Positions 35,784 through 46,797 of a DNA stretch of 64,000 bases are shown one piece after another (within the stretch, counting starts at the first letter, position 1; each line of letters opens with the position of its first letter). The notes beneath the pieces are model-generated. The model saw nothing but the letters and a program-made list of their open reading frames with translations, made no database searches and was not told where the DNA came from. The position numbers and the translations under genes are program-made. Source of the stretch: Capitulum mitella (Eukaryota; Arthropoda; Thecostraca; Pollicipedomorpha; Pollicipedidae); contig CP099853.1 in assembly GCA_030062745.1 (NCBI GenBank), positions 3,286,001 to 3,350,000 on the forward strand. Direction: 5' to 3'.

Positions 35784-37138
35784 TACATATACATGATTGC
35801 ATAATGACTGTATTAAAGTGGCCGACTGACCATTAAATATCACATGTTTGTATAAACATACTAATCTTATATCTATCTATGTTCCATTTCTAAGGTGCGA
35901 GAAAAAATTGGACGGGTGCAGACGATTATTGGAGGAGCTCAGATGGGATATGGAATGACTCAGGTCCCTCGAAGACATACAAAACGACACACACAGGTCA
36001 CAACCCTCCATTACAGTTTCACCGTCTCCAAAAAGTGGGACTGGTGCAGGTTTAGTTAATGGACCCCCTCTCTAAACATCACATGTGTTGTCAGTGATCC
36101 ATTTCGCACGCTCAAAAAAAAATATCCAACAACACTATCTTCAGGTTTTGCTGGCACTGATGCATCACGCAATACCACGATGCAATGTCAGGCTGGTGCA
36201 GGAGTACTTGATGATGCATGTTAGTAAGATGGCCAGGTAATGGTGTAAATATAGTCTCTATGGCTATAGGTAGAAGATTTTGGGTCATTGCCATAGGCGT
36301 ACCCTCATGCAAAATGTCATTTAACATTAGGCAAATGGGTGCTGCAGGAAAGGAATGACTTAAAATTTAATCTTGCCCGCAAACATTTTTGTAATCTGTA
36401 TCCATCACCCCGACACGGCTTTTCATTTGACAGAGGTTTGCGCGTCGGGAACAGGGAAACTCATTTCCCTGTCCCTTTCATACTAGTCCAAAGTTGCAGG
36501 AAAGAGGATGCAGCTGCCCCCAACTTTTTCGAAATTGAACATCAGTCCTACGGGAGCTGACTGGAGGGAACTGACCCAGAATGCTTCTTTACCCCCCCCC
36601 CCCCTGAACTGTGGAGGAGTGCCCGCGTCCCTGCTAGTTACACTATGGAACACAGCACTTTATTTGGGATTTCTTACACCAAGAAACCTCCCTGTTTCTA
36701 TCCTCGCCCTCTTACGGCAATGCCTTGCTTTCTAACTGGAAGAGTTCAAATGAAATACCGATGCCCTGCGCTCCAACCCGCCGCACGGAAATACATGGCG
36801 CTGATCCAGGCGCCGTTCATCTTTCATCAATAGTTAACGCGGGTGGCCGCTAGAGGCGCCACTATCGACTTAAATCGCGAATATTACATGACTACGTCGA
36901 AATGAAAATGCGCGATTTCCAGAACGCGCGATGTTCCCCAAACAAGCTTCCCTGCAAAACGTCTTGGAACCGCCTCTGAAGAAGGTAAATTTTTGAACTT
37001 CTGTCACAAGATGTGGACGAGATATTTTAGCAGCCAACAAGTTTCGTAAAACAGCTTCGAAAACCCCGGAAATGGTAAGCGAAAAATCGGAATGGGGGGG
37101 GACAAAATCTGCGCTCGCTCCACACGGCATAGAGTTAA

Positions 37139-38436
37139 GCCAAGATGGCCGGCGCACCACGCCACATGTACTCGTGGGATTGCTTAATCCCACCTTTGCT
37201 TGAACACGGTTAACGCGCATCCCATTATACATGGCGCTAATCCAAATGGGTAGGTGAATCACCTTCCCCTTGATACTGTTTCCTTTCCTCCTGAGGTTGC
37301 CGTCCGTTCTTCGCCATGTACGTCCTCCTGCCTTTCAGTTAGATCCAGAGTTTAGTCAGATCATTTGTCCCCAATGACTACTGTTGCATTGCAGTGCACA
37401 CAGCTGTACCTCCCGTACCTACCATATGCCGGCGCCAAGATGTCCCCACGGCGAGGACCAATGCATGGAAATTAACTATATCTTTCACATGCTGGCCGGA
37501 AAAATGTTTATTATCCTTAGGTGGCCGAAACTCCGACTAGACCGACCGGCGCCGTGCCGCATGATGACGTGCCTTTTCCCATCCGACAGTGGCGGAACTG
37601 ACCCGGGAGACATGCAGGTGGCGAATCATTCCATGTCCAAGGCTGGATGCGAGAAACGCTGTGATATGTGGTTTTTCAAATGATGTTTGAAACCAAAAGT
37701 CGCAGGTTATAGATATGGAAGACTCGTTGAGCTTCTCTGTGTTATCTGTAGAAACAGATGTGAAGTTTATGAGTCTGCTGTCACATTGAGTGTGCGCCCA
37801 CATATACAAAAGCACCGCAAAGAAAGAGTCGATAATAAAATACACGTGCTAACCCTCGCCGAACAGGAGGGAGATGGAATTAACTGGTCGATGTTTGACA
37901 TATAATTACACACATTCAGACTGAAAAACAGCGGGTTTCAACAAAAGCTTTCAGCACTTAACTAGGCGCCTCTCTCCTCCCCTTGTCAGTGGGGGCGCGG
38001 ACGGCACCCCACCAACCGCCCAGCCGGTCAGCCGCGCACAGAGCCACCCACCAACGAGTCGCCGAAGGTGGTCTGTGGCACCTTTAGTGCAATTTGCCTT
38101 TAGGTGGTGCACTCCCCCTCGCCATTTGACCCCTAATTAAGCTTGCGCCGCGGTTCAAAAAACAGTGGATAGCTGTGTCCCCAAGGAATCCAACGGTGAC
38201 TAGTTCGACCTCATCAGGTCAACCAGTGACCTCTTAGGCCAGGTCAAACTTTATGCCTGGGAACTGTAAGTCGATTTTCCGGGGCTCAAAACGACCCATT
38301 TGGGGCCGAATAGGCCTTAAAATCCTCGCCCTTTACCACATTTAATGCCAAAGACTAGTGCGGAAAACTTCTAAGGATTAAAAGGTCACCTTAGGTCATT
38401 TACCTCGTTTGACCTTAAAATTAACATTAACATTAA
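37139..38436. other. No confident gene
   Basis: Mixed spacer. 38200-38430 again carries several AGGTCA/TGACCT hexamers. The stretch ends at the TTAA (38433-38436) that flanks the piggyBac element. Confidence 0.4.
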
Positions 38437-38759
38437 CCTTTTAGTGCCCAATTTATATCCTGTAACATTTTGCCAAATTTTATGCCATATTTATTAGGTC
38501 AGTACTAGGGCAAAAAGATAGCTATAGCACCCGAAGCCCCTCATTCGCCGGTTAGAGCTCAGTAGGGGTCCATATATATATGGCCATGGGCACCTGGGCG
38601 GTCGAAAATCAGCTAAAAGTTGGGGAAAAAGGTGTCGACAACAACTGACAAACAGCAAGTGTGTATTCTTGATCAGACAGGACACGAACATTGATATGAG
38701 TCTGCAGAACTCACTGAGGATCCCAGTCACGTCTGTCAAGTTCTCTGGACCCATGTATC

Positions 38760-40682
38760 CTAGCCTACAACCCTTCGGTGTAGAGTGGGACTCAGCATCC
38801 AACGCACAGGTGCACATTACAGTTCTGGCATCCTGTCTTGCGGGTGGCCAGATCAGGCCACAGTCTAGCACTGGCACACGCATCAGGATTACAGTAAAAA
38901 TCCCAGTCCCGTCTCACAAGTCCCACAGGACCCTCCAGTACCCAACCTACGACCCATCCGCTGTGAGGAACGGGACGAAGCATCCAACGCAGAGGTGGAC
39001 TTGGCACTTTTGGCATCCTGTCTTGGGATGGCTCTTGCAGCGCGACTTTTTAGCACAGGTCCCCTGCTTGGCAAGGGGGACCACGAGGTGGTTGATCCTA
39101 TCAAACCGGATATCCTGGAGGACCCGGACAGCGGCCGATGAGGAGCTGGGACGCCCAGACGGCGGCTTGAAGCTCTCTGCCATGTGGGACTGAACGATGG
39201 TTTGGATGAAGTCCAGCTGGGTTTCTTCGGGATGGTGGCGCCGGTGTACCAGCCAGGCGTTCTGCATCGTAGCTCCCAGAATCCAGCTGTAGATGCACCA
39301 CCAGAACTTCCTCTGCCGGATTCCGATCCGGTAGCACCCGATGTTTTGGTCCATGCGATCTTTTCCTCCCATCGCACGGTTGTACTTGTTGATGACCTTC
39401 GGCTGAGACACACTGATGCGCTTTTTCTCCTTCTGGGACCACCGCTGAACCTCGCTGGTGGGCTTCGAGCCGTACACTGTTGACGCCACCGTGACGGCGG
39501 AGTTGTCTTTCCACCTGGCGACGTTGATGCCCACGCTGGTTTCTGTGGCGACAGAGGTCTCTCCCCTCGGGGCCTTTTTCATTGCAGCAAGGAGACTTTA
39601 GAGGGCATCCTCTGAGCCGGTTCTGGCGCATGGTCCCGGTGGAGCCTATGCACTCTTCCTTCAGGGACTTCATCAGGGGAAAACTGGTGAAGAGGTTATC
39701 CATGAAGACATGGACCGAATCTTGCCGCATCTCTCTTGGCATCCTGTCGACGAGGATCTTCACCGCCGCTCCGCACTTCCCGAAAGCGGCTTCGTACTCT
39801 GGATGCTTGATGATCCCCCCTGCTCCCTGATGTACATACGTCGAATGCCAGGAGGTACCCGTCTGGGCTGTTGAGTCACCATGCCTTGAATCCGAACCGG
39901 ATGGGTTTTCCATGCAGGAATTGCTTGCAACCATGACGGTCATAGTAGGGGATCATGCTCTCGTCCACGTCAAGGTCGGTGGAGGTCGCCGGCCCCTGAA
40001 AACCCTGGATGAATTTGTCCTGGATGGCGTCGATGAGGAGACGGAGTTTGGCCATCTTGTCGCTGCGGTCGAGCCTTTGGTTGTCAGCGAAGTGGAGGAC
40101 CGACAGGATGGCATCGAAGCGGTTTCGCGACATGACTCGGGCCACGCATTCGACATGCAGGTCCGGATCAACGGACCAGTAGTGACGACGTGCTGGGACC
40201 TGGTGGTAGCCCGACAAGAACTGGATCGCCATAACGGCTTTCAGCTCGGCAACTGACGGATCCGGGAGGTGCTTCCCACTCCACTGGCTGTACCGGCGGA
40301 TCTCGTGCTGAAGGTGTCGGATGAAGGCGTCGTCAAAGAACTCAAACACCTGGACAGGCGTCATTTTGGAGAAGTCCTGCTGGGGGTACGGGCACTGCTC
40401 TACCCGCTCCTTGAGGAAGGAAGCCACCTCCCGCTCCCCCATCTGGAGCCACCTGAGGCTGCAGCTACGTCGTCTTCCTCGTCGAAATCATCTCCGCCGC
40501 GAACGATCTCAGCCTCCATTTGAAGGAGGTCGCGACTGAGGTTGTCGACCGTCCCGCAGCCGTCCTCATCCCCTGAGTCACCATCGCTGTCCTCGCGGAC
40601 GTCAGGAGGACAAATGAAGATGTCGGTGCCTTGCTCTCCATCCTCTTCAGCGAGATCTAGGAGGTCCAGCAGCTTCCCAGTT
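38760..40682 (-). pseudogene. piggyBac transposase (DDE_Tnp_1_7 type), frameshifted
   Basis: A possible acceptor TTATTTTCAG precedes 40682. The acidic N-terminus includes DSGDEDGCGTVDNLSRDLLQ. The core runs from 40442: PQQDFSKMTPVQVFEFFDD, then DLDVDESMIPYYDRHG with the first catalytic Asp, and KPIRFGFKAW, where TGA replaces the next codon. It continues in another frame with GGIIKHPEYEAAFGKCG and VHVFMDNLFTSFPLMKSL (second Asp), then in a third frame with INKYNRAMGGKDRMDQ (third and fourth Asp) and a cysteine-rich CKSHPKTGCQKCQVHLCVGC domain. Live enzymes cut and paste precisely at TTAA. One stop and at least three frame changes make this copy inactive. A second cysteine-rich copy follows at about 38790-38850. 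Confidence 0.9.
38785..38850 (-). pseudogene. Duplicated piggyBac cysteine-rich C-terminal segment
   Basis: The minus-strand translation ATRKTGCQNCNVHLCVGC then stop repeats the transposase end SHPKTGCQKCQVHLCVGC located about 190 bp upstream in the reading direction. The surrounding plus-strand blocks 38715-38850 and 38895-39035 are recognisably similar, so the last part of the gene was tandemly duplicated. Confidence 0.7.
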
Positions 40683-41128
40683 CTGAAAATAAGAATAAAT
40701 TGGAAATGCGTAATATTCGACCACGCGACTGCCCATGGCCATATACATATTGAGCTGTGCAGAAGACTGCTCAGTTGAGGCGCATCTCACTCTAGGGAAA
40801 CTTTTTCATATCACGGAGTTCGAGAGTGATTCTGAGGACACCGCAAAACAAAATCTAGCTTCCACCATGATTTAGACGCTCCATAGACTCACCGGTGTGT
40901 TTTCGACATGTAGGCGTAGATCTGTGTAAAGAAGGATGCACGATATAGGTTGGACACTTCGACCAAACACACTCACAGTTCTTCACTAAACCCGTGGGAT
41001 ATATTAGAAGTCCTTTTAGTTGCGACCACTCCGCATCGCTCCACGCAAAATTATCTAGAAACACCGGTATAAATATATCGCTATGGGCATTAATGGGTTC
41101 ACACAGCTTAAAATTAACATGACATTAA

Positions 41129-42339
41129 CCCTATTCCCGGAGGGCTAGACGGTATGGCCGATTCCCGGCAGGGGGGCGGATTCGCCCCCCCCCCCTGAGA
41201 TCTCGAGAACTACTTGTCTGATTTTATCGCAACAAACGGCAATCGATTTGCCGTGACGTGAACTACATTTTTACGAAAAGAAATTTTCAAAATTTTGAAA
41301 TTTGTGGATATAGGGGGGCAAAAATGTCAAAATGGGGGGTACTTTTTGACTTCTTATAACTCCCTTGTTTATGGACCGATTTCGATGAAACTGGCATGAA
41401 TCGAGAGATTATGGACAGGGCTTTTACCATGGGTGTGCAAATTTGAAATTTTGAGAAAATTCATGGGAGTTCACAGGGTTTTAAAAATAGGGGGATTAGT
41501 TTTCTAATAACGGAATGAACAAAAGAGGCCAAAACACTTTTTTAGCTTCTGCTAGTCATGTTATGCTAAAGACGTACAAATCACATTACAATGTTTGTAT
41601 AATGTTAGCATAGGCGGTGCCAGGGACATAAAAAAGGGGGAACTGTCATGGTCACACGTTCTTCAGATCAACTTGTGACCTTTGACCTTAAATGACCTCC
41701 AGTGACCTTGGGGTCACTTGGAATGATGTCGTGTGCATTCAAGATTATCTGTAGACGTTTTTGATCGATTAAATTCACTCTATTCCAAAAAATTCATTTT
41801 TTGGCTTTTGCGATATAGGGTACGCGCACTGACATTTTAGGTCATAGCTCCGTGACCCGACCTGATATCAAGCTGAAACTTGGTACACAAGTAGAGGGCA
41901 TTTTTCTACGTCATATATATTCCGGGGTTGGCATTTAAAAAAATAGCGCCGAAATTATTGCGAAAAAACAAATTTTGACTTTTGACCTTGACCTGACCTT
42001 GTAAAGTGACCTCAGATAAACAAAATTACATACGCACATTGCCCAACTATTTAGATATACATTCATATAAAGTTTTAAGTTCTATCTTAAAAACTCTGTT
42101 TTTGGCAGACATTTTCCTTTTACCCTCAACATGGCCAAAAATGACCTGAGGTGCCTCCCAAAAACGTTGCCTGGCTCCGCTCCTGAGCAAAACAGAATTT
42201 CGAAATTTTGTCACGGCGCGTAGAAGGAATAGCTAGGAAAAGTCACCAAGTTTCGTGAAGCTGTGTTAAAAAGCCTGGAATTAGCAAGCAAAAAACCCGA
42301 GGGGGGGCGGATTCCGCCCCCCCCCTGCCGGGAATAGGG
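41129..42339 (+). mobile_element. TTAA-1 copy D, best-preserved ends
   Basis: TTAA at 41125-41128 and 42340-42343; perfect 12-bp terminal inverted repeats CCCTATTCCCGG/CCGGGAATAGGG. Near the left end the ATTCCCGG word recurs (41160-41167), so the terminus is partly duplicated internally. The right end has GGGGGGGCGG/CCGCCCCCCC, a near-perfect palindrome. The DR1 (TGACCTTTGACCT) lies at 41676-41688. No ORF. This copy is the best reference for the family. Confidence 0.9.
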
Positions 42340-42517
42340 TTAACCTACATAAAGTGACCTGTTTACATGTGCACCGCCATTCTGAACCGATATCATGCTC
42401 GTCATCTGTCGTTTATGTATACCTATTGCCCTGAAACAGTAAAAAAGCTGGCATTTTGCTCAAAATCGTTCTACAGGCCTTCATTAATGACGTCATAGCT
42501 CGTTGATCTGAGATGAC

Positions 42518-43042
42518 TTGGAGTCGCTCCTGTTTCAGATCAGGTGCAATGATTTCATCGTCAGATATGCCAATTATGCCGCGGTCCCGGAAACACCGCT
42601 GGGGGACGGCATCCGTCCCCCTCCCCTCCTCCGGCGAAGATTAACAGAGGCTGTTACTGGAAAACCAGTCCTGAGTTTTGAGGGCAAGCTGATACCGAGA
42701 CAGCCCGTCCCCGACTGGAGCCCCATTCGGAGCTTTTGCCTCCGTTTAGAGTGGACCTCAACTGGAGGATGGTTTGGGCCTCAGCTTGCGCTCTCTGACA
42801 TCGCTGTTCCGGCCTGGGATGTCTACCTTAGCAAACGACATGTCCTCCTAGCACGACGCGGCGTGCTGAACAAGCGTAAGTTTTTCCAAGTTCTCTTTAA
42901 CAAAAGCGTCTTTACGCTCTTTGATCCGGCCCCCGCCGATGCGGTTTCAAAGCAAAACTTTTCCGTGATTGCCAGAGGCGAAAATCCCATTGATCGTAAT
43001 GATTTCGTTCCAATAGAGTTTAATAAACAGGGTACCGTTTGA
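42518..43042 (+). CDS. Hypothetical protein, 174 codons
   Basis: An uninterrupted frame from ATG 42518 (MESLLFQIRCNDFIVRY) to TGA ends in EFNKQGTV. The composition is protein-like: hydrophobic/aromatic alternation (WSPIRSFCLRLEW, GWFGPQLALSDIAVP), a basic patch (LARRGVLNKRKFFQVLF) and few low-complexity runs. No signal peptide, transmembrane helix or catalytic motif was recognised. It lies 175 bp after TTAA-1 copy D and has no obvious splice partners. It is the longest intact non-transposon frame of the window after the lectin gene, so it may be a real single-exon gene, a transposon ORF of unknown type, or chance. Confidence 0.4.
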   Translation: MESLLFQIRCNDFIVRYANYAAVPETPLGDGIRPPPLLRRRLTEAVTGKPVLSFEGKLIPRQPVPDWSPIRSFCLRLEWTSTGGWFGPQLALSDIAVPAWDVYLSKRHVLLARRGVLNKRKFFQVLFNKSVFTLFDPAPADAVSKQNFSVIARGENPIDRNDFVPIEFNKQGTV

Positions 43043-44330
43043 CTCGCTACGCCGTCGAGGCTAGAAATCCGGTCCTATTTTTATTTTTTCGCATCTCGAA
43101 ATATGTGAAAATGACGGAATCCCTCCCAAAGGGCACTCTTCCGGAAAACACTAAGAACGGCGCGCCCTGTTCTGGTAGTGTGAGTGTTTAGTTCGTACGG
43201 TTTCGGTACGGAATATTGGCAGATTTGTTGAGGTGCGAGGCTGGGTACGGACGGGCTACAGTTGCGCTTTTCTGAAAAATAGTCGTGTCAGTAGTCACTG
43301 TGCGATGTTGGCATTTACATTTAACCCGTATGCGCATCGATATATCTAATCTAATCTCTTCGGAGTTAAACACAAAGAGATATGAAATATTTCTTAAAAA
43401 AGATCTTTATTTGATAAGCAGTTGACGAATAAATGGAAAGAAACAGTCGTTACTTTCATTCACATTGCGTTTGATGCAAGTCACGTGTGCAGCCATCGCC
43501 AGCTGGAGGTGCTGGAAAACGGGCACGACGGCCCAGGAGTAACCGCATCAGCTTTGAAGGCTGCTGACACCAAAAACACGGAGGCCTCACACGTGTTGTG
43601 TTAGCATATAGAGAAACATGACATATTTGATGGAGTGGCCAGCAAGTTTTATTGTTAATTGCTAGTAAGAAACATACGTTGGCAGTGCAACGCCAGTTAC
43701 ACAAAGTCATTTTGTTTGGAATTCATTAACAAAATACACAAGAAGAAACGAAGGAAAAAAGACAAGTGTACATACATCACAACGTACACTTATGCGATGC
43801 GCGGTATATATTTGACAACATGGGTGTGGAATGTACCACGAATGAAATATTTTACGATTTCAATTTAATCTGGTATGCAAAGGGATCAAATTGATTGTTT
43901 TTTTGTTGCAGGTTTATAGAGAACCTTTAATTTAATCGCCACTTTACTCGTTGGTTTGAAATAAAACTGTGGCATCTGGCTGCAGTTGCAGTAAAATAGG
44001 ATCTCATGTCTAAACAAGGAAAGGAATGCCCATATTTTGCTCTGAATTGATAACGATTACCCATGATTAATGTACATGGCATGATCTGATATCATAGTAT
44101 TTCTTTTGGATGATGAAATTAGACAGCTGTTGCACCGTCCCCAGCGGCATCTTGCCGAAGCTCGCCGCGCCGCGCTGTGGAGGGCTCGCCGCGACGGCGG
44201 CCAGGGCTGGCGCCGCATTCCGGCCTGCGAACTAGTTGAAGTCTTTTAATTCGACCAGCGTGGTGCTCTTGACGAGATCTCATGACTGGTATCCCGTTTT
44301 AAGGTATTAGGTCAACGGTTGACCTTCCAG
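43043..44330. other. No confident gene
   Basis: Mostly AT-rich spacer (43380-44130). 43190-43360 has CpG-containing text. No domain or repeat family of this window was recognised until the GGGCT/AGCCC repeat at 44333. Confidence 0.4.
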
Positions 44331-44332
44331 GT

Positions 44333-44700
44333 TGGACCAGAGGTCCAAACCCAGCCAGCAATTCTGATCGGGGCCCAAACGGGCTGAGCTAGGGCAGTGC
44401 TCACGTTGGTTTAGGGACAAAGCCCAAGAAGAACTTGGGTTTTGACTGGCGTTTGAAACCGGAACGCCAACCAAAACCCGATCAAAGCCCGACCGGGCCC
44501 CGCCCGGGTAAATTCACATAAAACCCAAGCATGCCCAGGCTAACTTGGGCTAAGCCCACGCTGCAGTGTAGTACCGCTCGGGCTCTGCTTGGGCTTCACC
44601 CGAGCTGGGCAACTGGGCATCCCCAGTTGACTCAGGCGCGGCCCATTGGGCTCTCTCTAGGCGGAGCCCGAGCTGCTACATGGGCCTGTCCTACCCCGGT
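44333..44700. repeat. GGGCT/AGCCC-rich degenerate repeat with CCAGCCAGCAA end
   Basis: Starts with cccagccagcaatt (the inverse of TTGCTGGCTGGG) and continues as degenerate short repeats of gggct/agccc words. The same end motif borders similar short-period repeats at 49340, 50372 and 53530. Period is unclear. Confidence 0.5.
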
Positions 44701-44711
44701 CGTCTAATTAA

Positions 44712-46793
44712 CCTGCGCCCGACTACCATGCACGGTCGACGGAGGGGCGGTCAATCACCCCCTCTCTAACTCACACGCGGTTGGTCGAGCGATAAAAAAT
44801 AAGCACTCCGCTGGAAAGCCCGTGACGAGTAGAGCTCGAAATGGTCTCATGTCTGGTTTTAGATAATATGTAAGCCACATCCACTCTATATATGTTTTCT
44901 AATTATTGACTGCACGAGACCAAAAAACGGCCTGAATTTCAAGTCTAGATGGAGACTGTGATTAACCCGTCCCGACTACGGGGGGGGGCAGTTGACCGCA
45001 CCTCTGAGGTTTTCCTGAGATTGCGAGAGAACAAACAAACACAGATCCAAGAAACTTTGTGTGTCTTTTGCTTCATCAATTTTACATCTCGTGTCAAAAT
45101 TTTTAAGCCAGGTCAGATAAGGTGCCTGACCTAGGTCAGATCAAACTGACCTATGTCCAAAAATGTTTAGCGCCCTCTAACTTTTTCGCAAAACAAGATT
45201 TCCTAATAATACTTTCAAGGATTAGTGATCGTGATAGATGCAACAAATCTGCTATCTCAGATTTTCCGGAATTTTCCAGGCCATTGACCTAAGATCAAGC
45301 CCATTTTTAAGATATGCCGTCGTTTTTTTCGGAAATTAACGGAATATTTCATGACATTTTTAGTGTGGAGTCAAGCAGACTTCTAGTTGCCGTCATTGGG
45401 CAAAGTATCAATGACTTCCAGCCAGTGACCTGAGGTCAGGTCACGAATAACTACAGTGAGCCAAAATGCACCACTGTCAAAATCGACCATGAATTACTCA
45501 GAATTGGTAGAAAATGACAGAACTAGCTTGCACAGACGTAAGTAATGCCAGGAACCTCAAAAAGTTTCAAAAAATGGTATATTTTGGAAATAAACAGGCT
45601 CTTGCGAATAAAGCTCCGCCAATTCTGTAGATTGGTAACCAATAAATTTTCCCAAAATTTAAGCATGAGAAACCATCACAAGAACCACACAAATCAATAA
45701 AATTTAAATACATCGTCTCTTTTCTCGAAAATAAAGGAGTGGTAAAATTAACTCTCGTCAATTTCATACCGCATACGGCAGCGGTGCACACCGACAGCTG
45801 GCGGGAGGATTGCCGTGTCTTTAACTCAGCGTTTCGGCGTATATCTTGAACAAATCTGTAAAAATAAGACGTGTATCGGCATCCACGGACCTTTACTTGT
45901 GCGCTGGTGCCTTTACCTACGCGTTATTAGTCACAGCCCTTGAGGTTCAGGCCATTTTTCGGTCTCATGCAGTCGGCTAGGAGAAAACATATATAGGGCG
46001 TAAATTGCTCACATATTATCTAACACTAAAAATGAGACCAGTTTCGAGCTCTATTCATCGTGCCCCCCCCCCCCCCAGTCGCCCATGTTTGAAACGGACC
46101 GACGGTTGTGCGCAGGTTAAAATTTGAAAACGTTCATTAGTTACCACTGTACAAAATTGGCGGAGTTTATTCGCGACAGACGCAATTTTTTCAAACTCTT
46201 TGAGATTCCTGGTATTACTTACGTCTGTGCAAGTTAGTTCTGCCAATTTCTACCCATTCTGAGTAATTCATCGCCGATTTTGACGGTGGTACATTTTGGC
46301 TCACTTCAATTATTCGTCACCTGACCTCAGGTCAATGGCTGGAACTGATTGATAATTTCCCCAATGACGGTAACGAGATGTCTGCTTCACTTCACACTGA
46401 AAATGATCTGAAAAAATTCTGCCGATTTCCGAAAAAAACCACGAAATGTCTTAAAAAAATGGGCCTAGGCCCATGAATCGGGAAATTCCGAAAAATTTGA
46501 AATAACAGATTTGCTGCAGGTATCAAGATCGCCAATTCTTGAAAGTATTATCGTGAGATCTTGTTTTGCGAAAAAGTTATAGGGCGCTAAACATTTATGG
46601 ACATCGGTCCGTTTGACCTGACCTAGGTCAGATACCTGACTCGACCTGAGGTGAGGACTTTGGCAAGAGACGTAAAAATGATGAAGCAAAAGCTACACAA
46701 AAAATTCGTGACTCTGTGTTTGTTCGTTCTCTCCCAGTCCCCGAAAAACCTCATGGGAGGCAGTCAACTGCCCCACCCCCAGTCGGGGACGGG
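44712..46793 (+). mobile_element. TTAA-2 copy c, carrying a nested TTAA-2
   Basis: Left TTAA at 44708-44711, start CCTGCGCCCGACTACC; end CAGTCGGGGACGGG then GTAA (46794-46797). The body is split by copy c' (44966-46116). The left part stops about 250 bp in, and the right part resumes at 46121 in the block attagttacc, so a few hundred bases around the insertion point were lost. The everted half-site TGACCTAGGTCA is at 46619-46630. Confidence 0.8.
44966..46116 (-). mobile_element. TTAA-2 copy c', nested in copy c in reverse
   Basis: TTAA at 44962-44965 and 46117-46120. It starts CCCGTCCCGACTACGGGG and ends GACGGTTGTGCGCAGG, i.e. reverse orientation to copy c. TGACCTAGGTCA is at 45127-45138. 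Both TTAA sites are intact. The same family flanks it on both sides in the opposite sense, giving a self-into-self insertion. Confidence 0.85.
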
Positions 46794-46797
46794 GTAA

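Larger units (their letters stand above)
35506..36882. mobile_element. 1.4-kb terminal-inverted-repeat element with AT microsatellites
   Basis: The left end ATTCGCGTTTAAGT and the inverted right end ATTCGCGATTTAAGT match except for one inserted base. R4 copy 2 lacks this block, giving an empty site near 53835. The interior has two (TA)n runs and no transposase. A non-autonomous DNA transposon is inferred; the target duplication could not be defined. Confidence 0.55.
34683..37134 (+). repeat. Repeat R4 copy 1, interrupted by a TIR element
   Basis: Collinear with 52118-54085. Shared landmarks are tcattctgccgacagttgataggtct (34868-34893), ctgttaggccc (35285-35295), acacgttagctttattctattca-type text (35390-35415), catgactacgtcgaa (36888-36902) and agtttcgtaaaacagctt (37042-37059). 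The right end is followed by TTAA at 37135-37138. Interrupted by 35506-36882. Class unknown; the G-run and TTAA at the right end hint at another TTAA-type element. Confidence 0.65.
38437..41097 (-). mobile_element. piggyBac-type transposon with decayed transposase
   Basis: The left end after TTAA (38433-38436) reads CCTTTTAGTGCCCA; the inverted right end reads CCCATTAATGCCCA and is followed by TTCA (41098-41101), one change from TTAA. The 14-bp ends match at 11 positions, the right spacing for a 2.66-kb piggyBac. The transposase gene fills the middle on the minus strand. The TIRs differ from those of TTAA-1 (CCCTATTCCCGG) and TTAA-2, so this is not the obvious partner of either family. Confidence 0.7.

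Noticed and set aside
39101..39943. 280-codon minus-strand frame in the piggyBac region as a single intact gene
   Set aside because: Only its middle part matches the transposase; both ends are out of frame with the catalytic core, so it is part of a frameshifted pseudogene.
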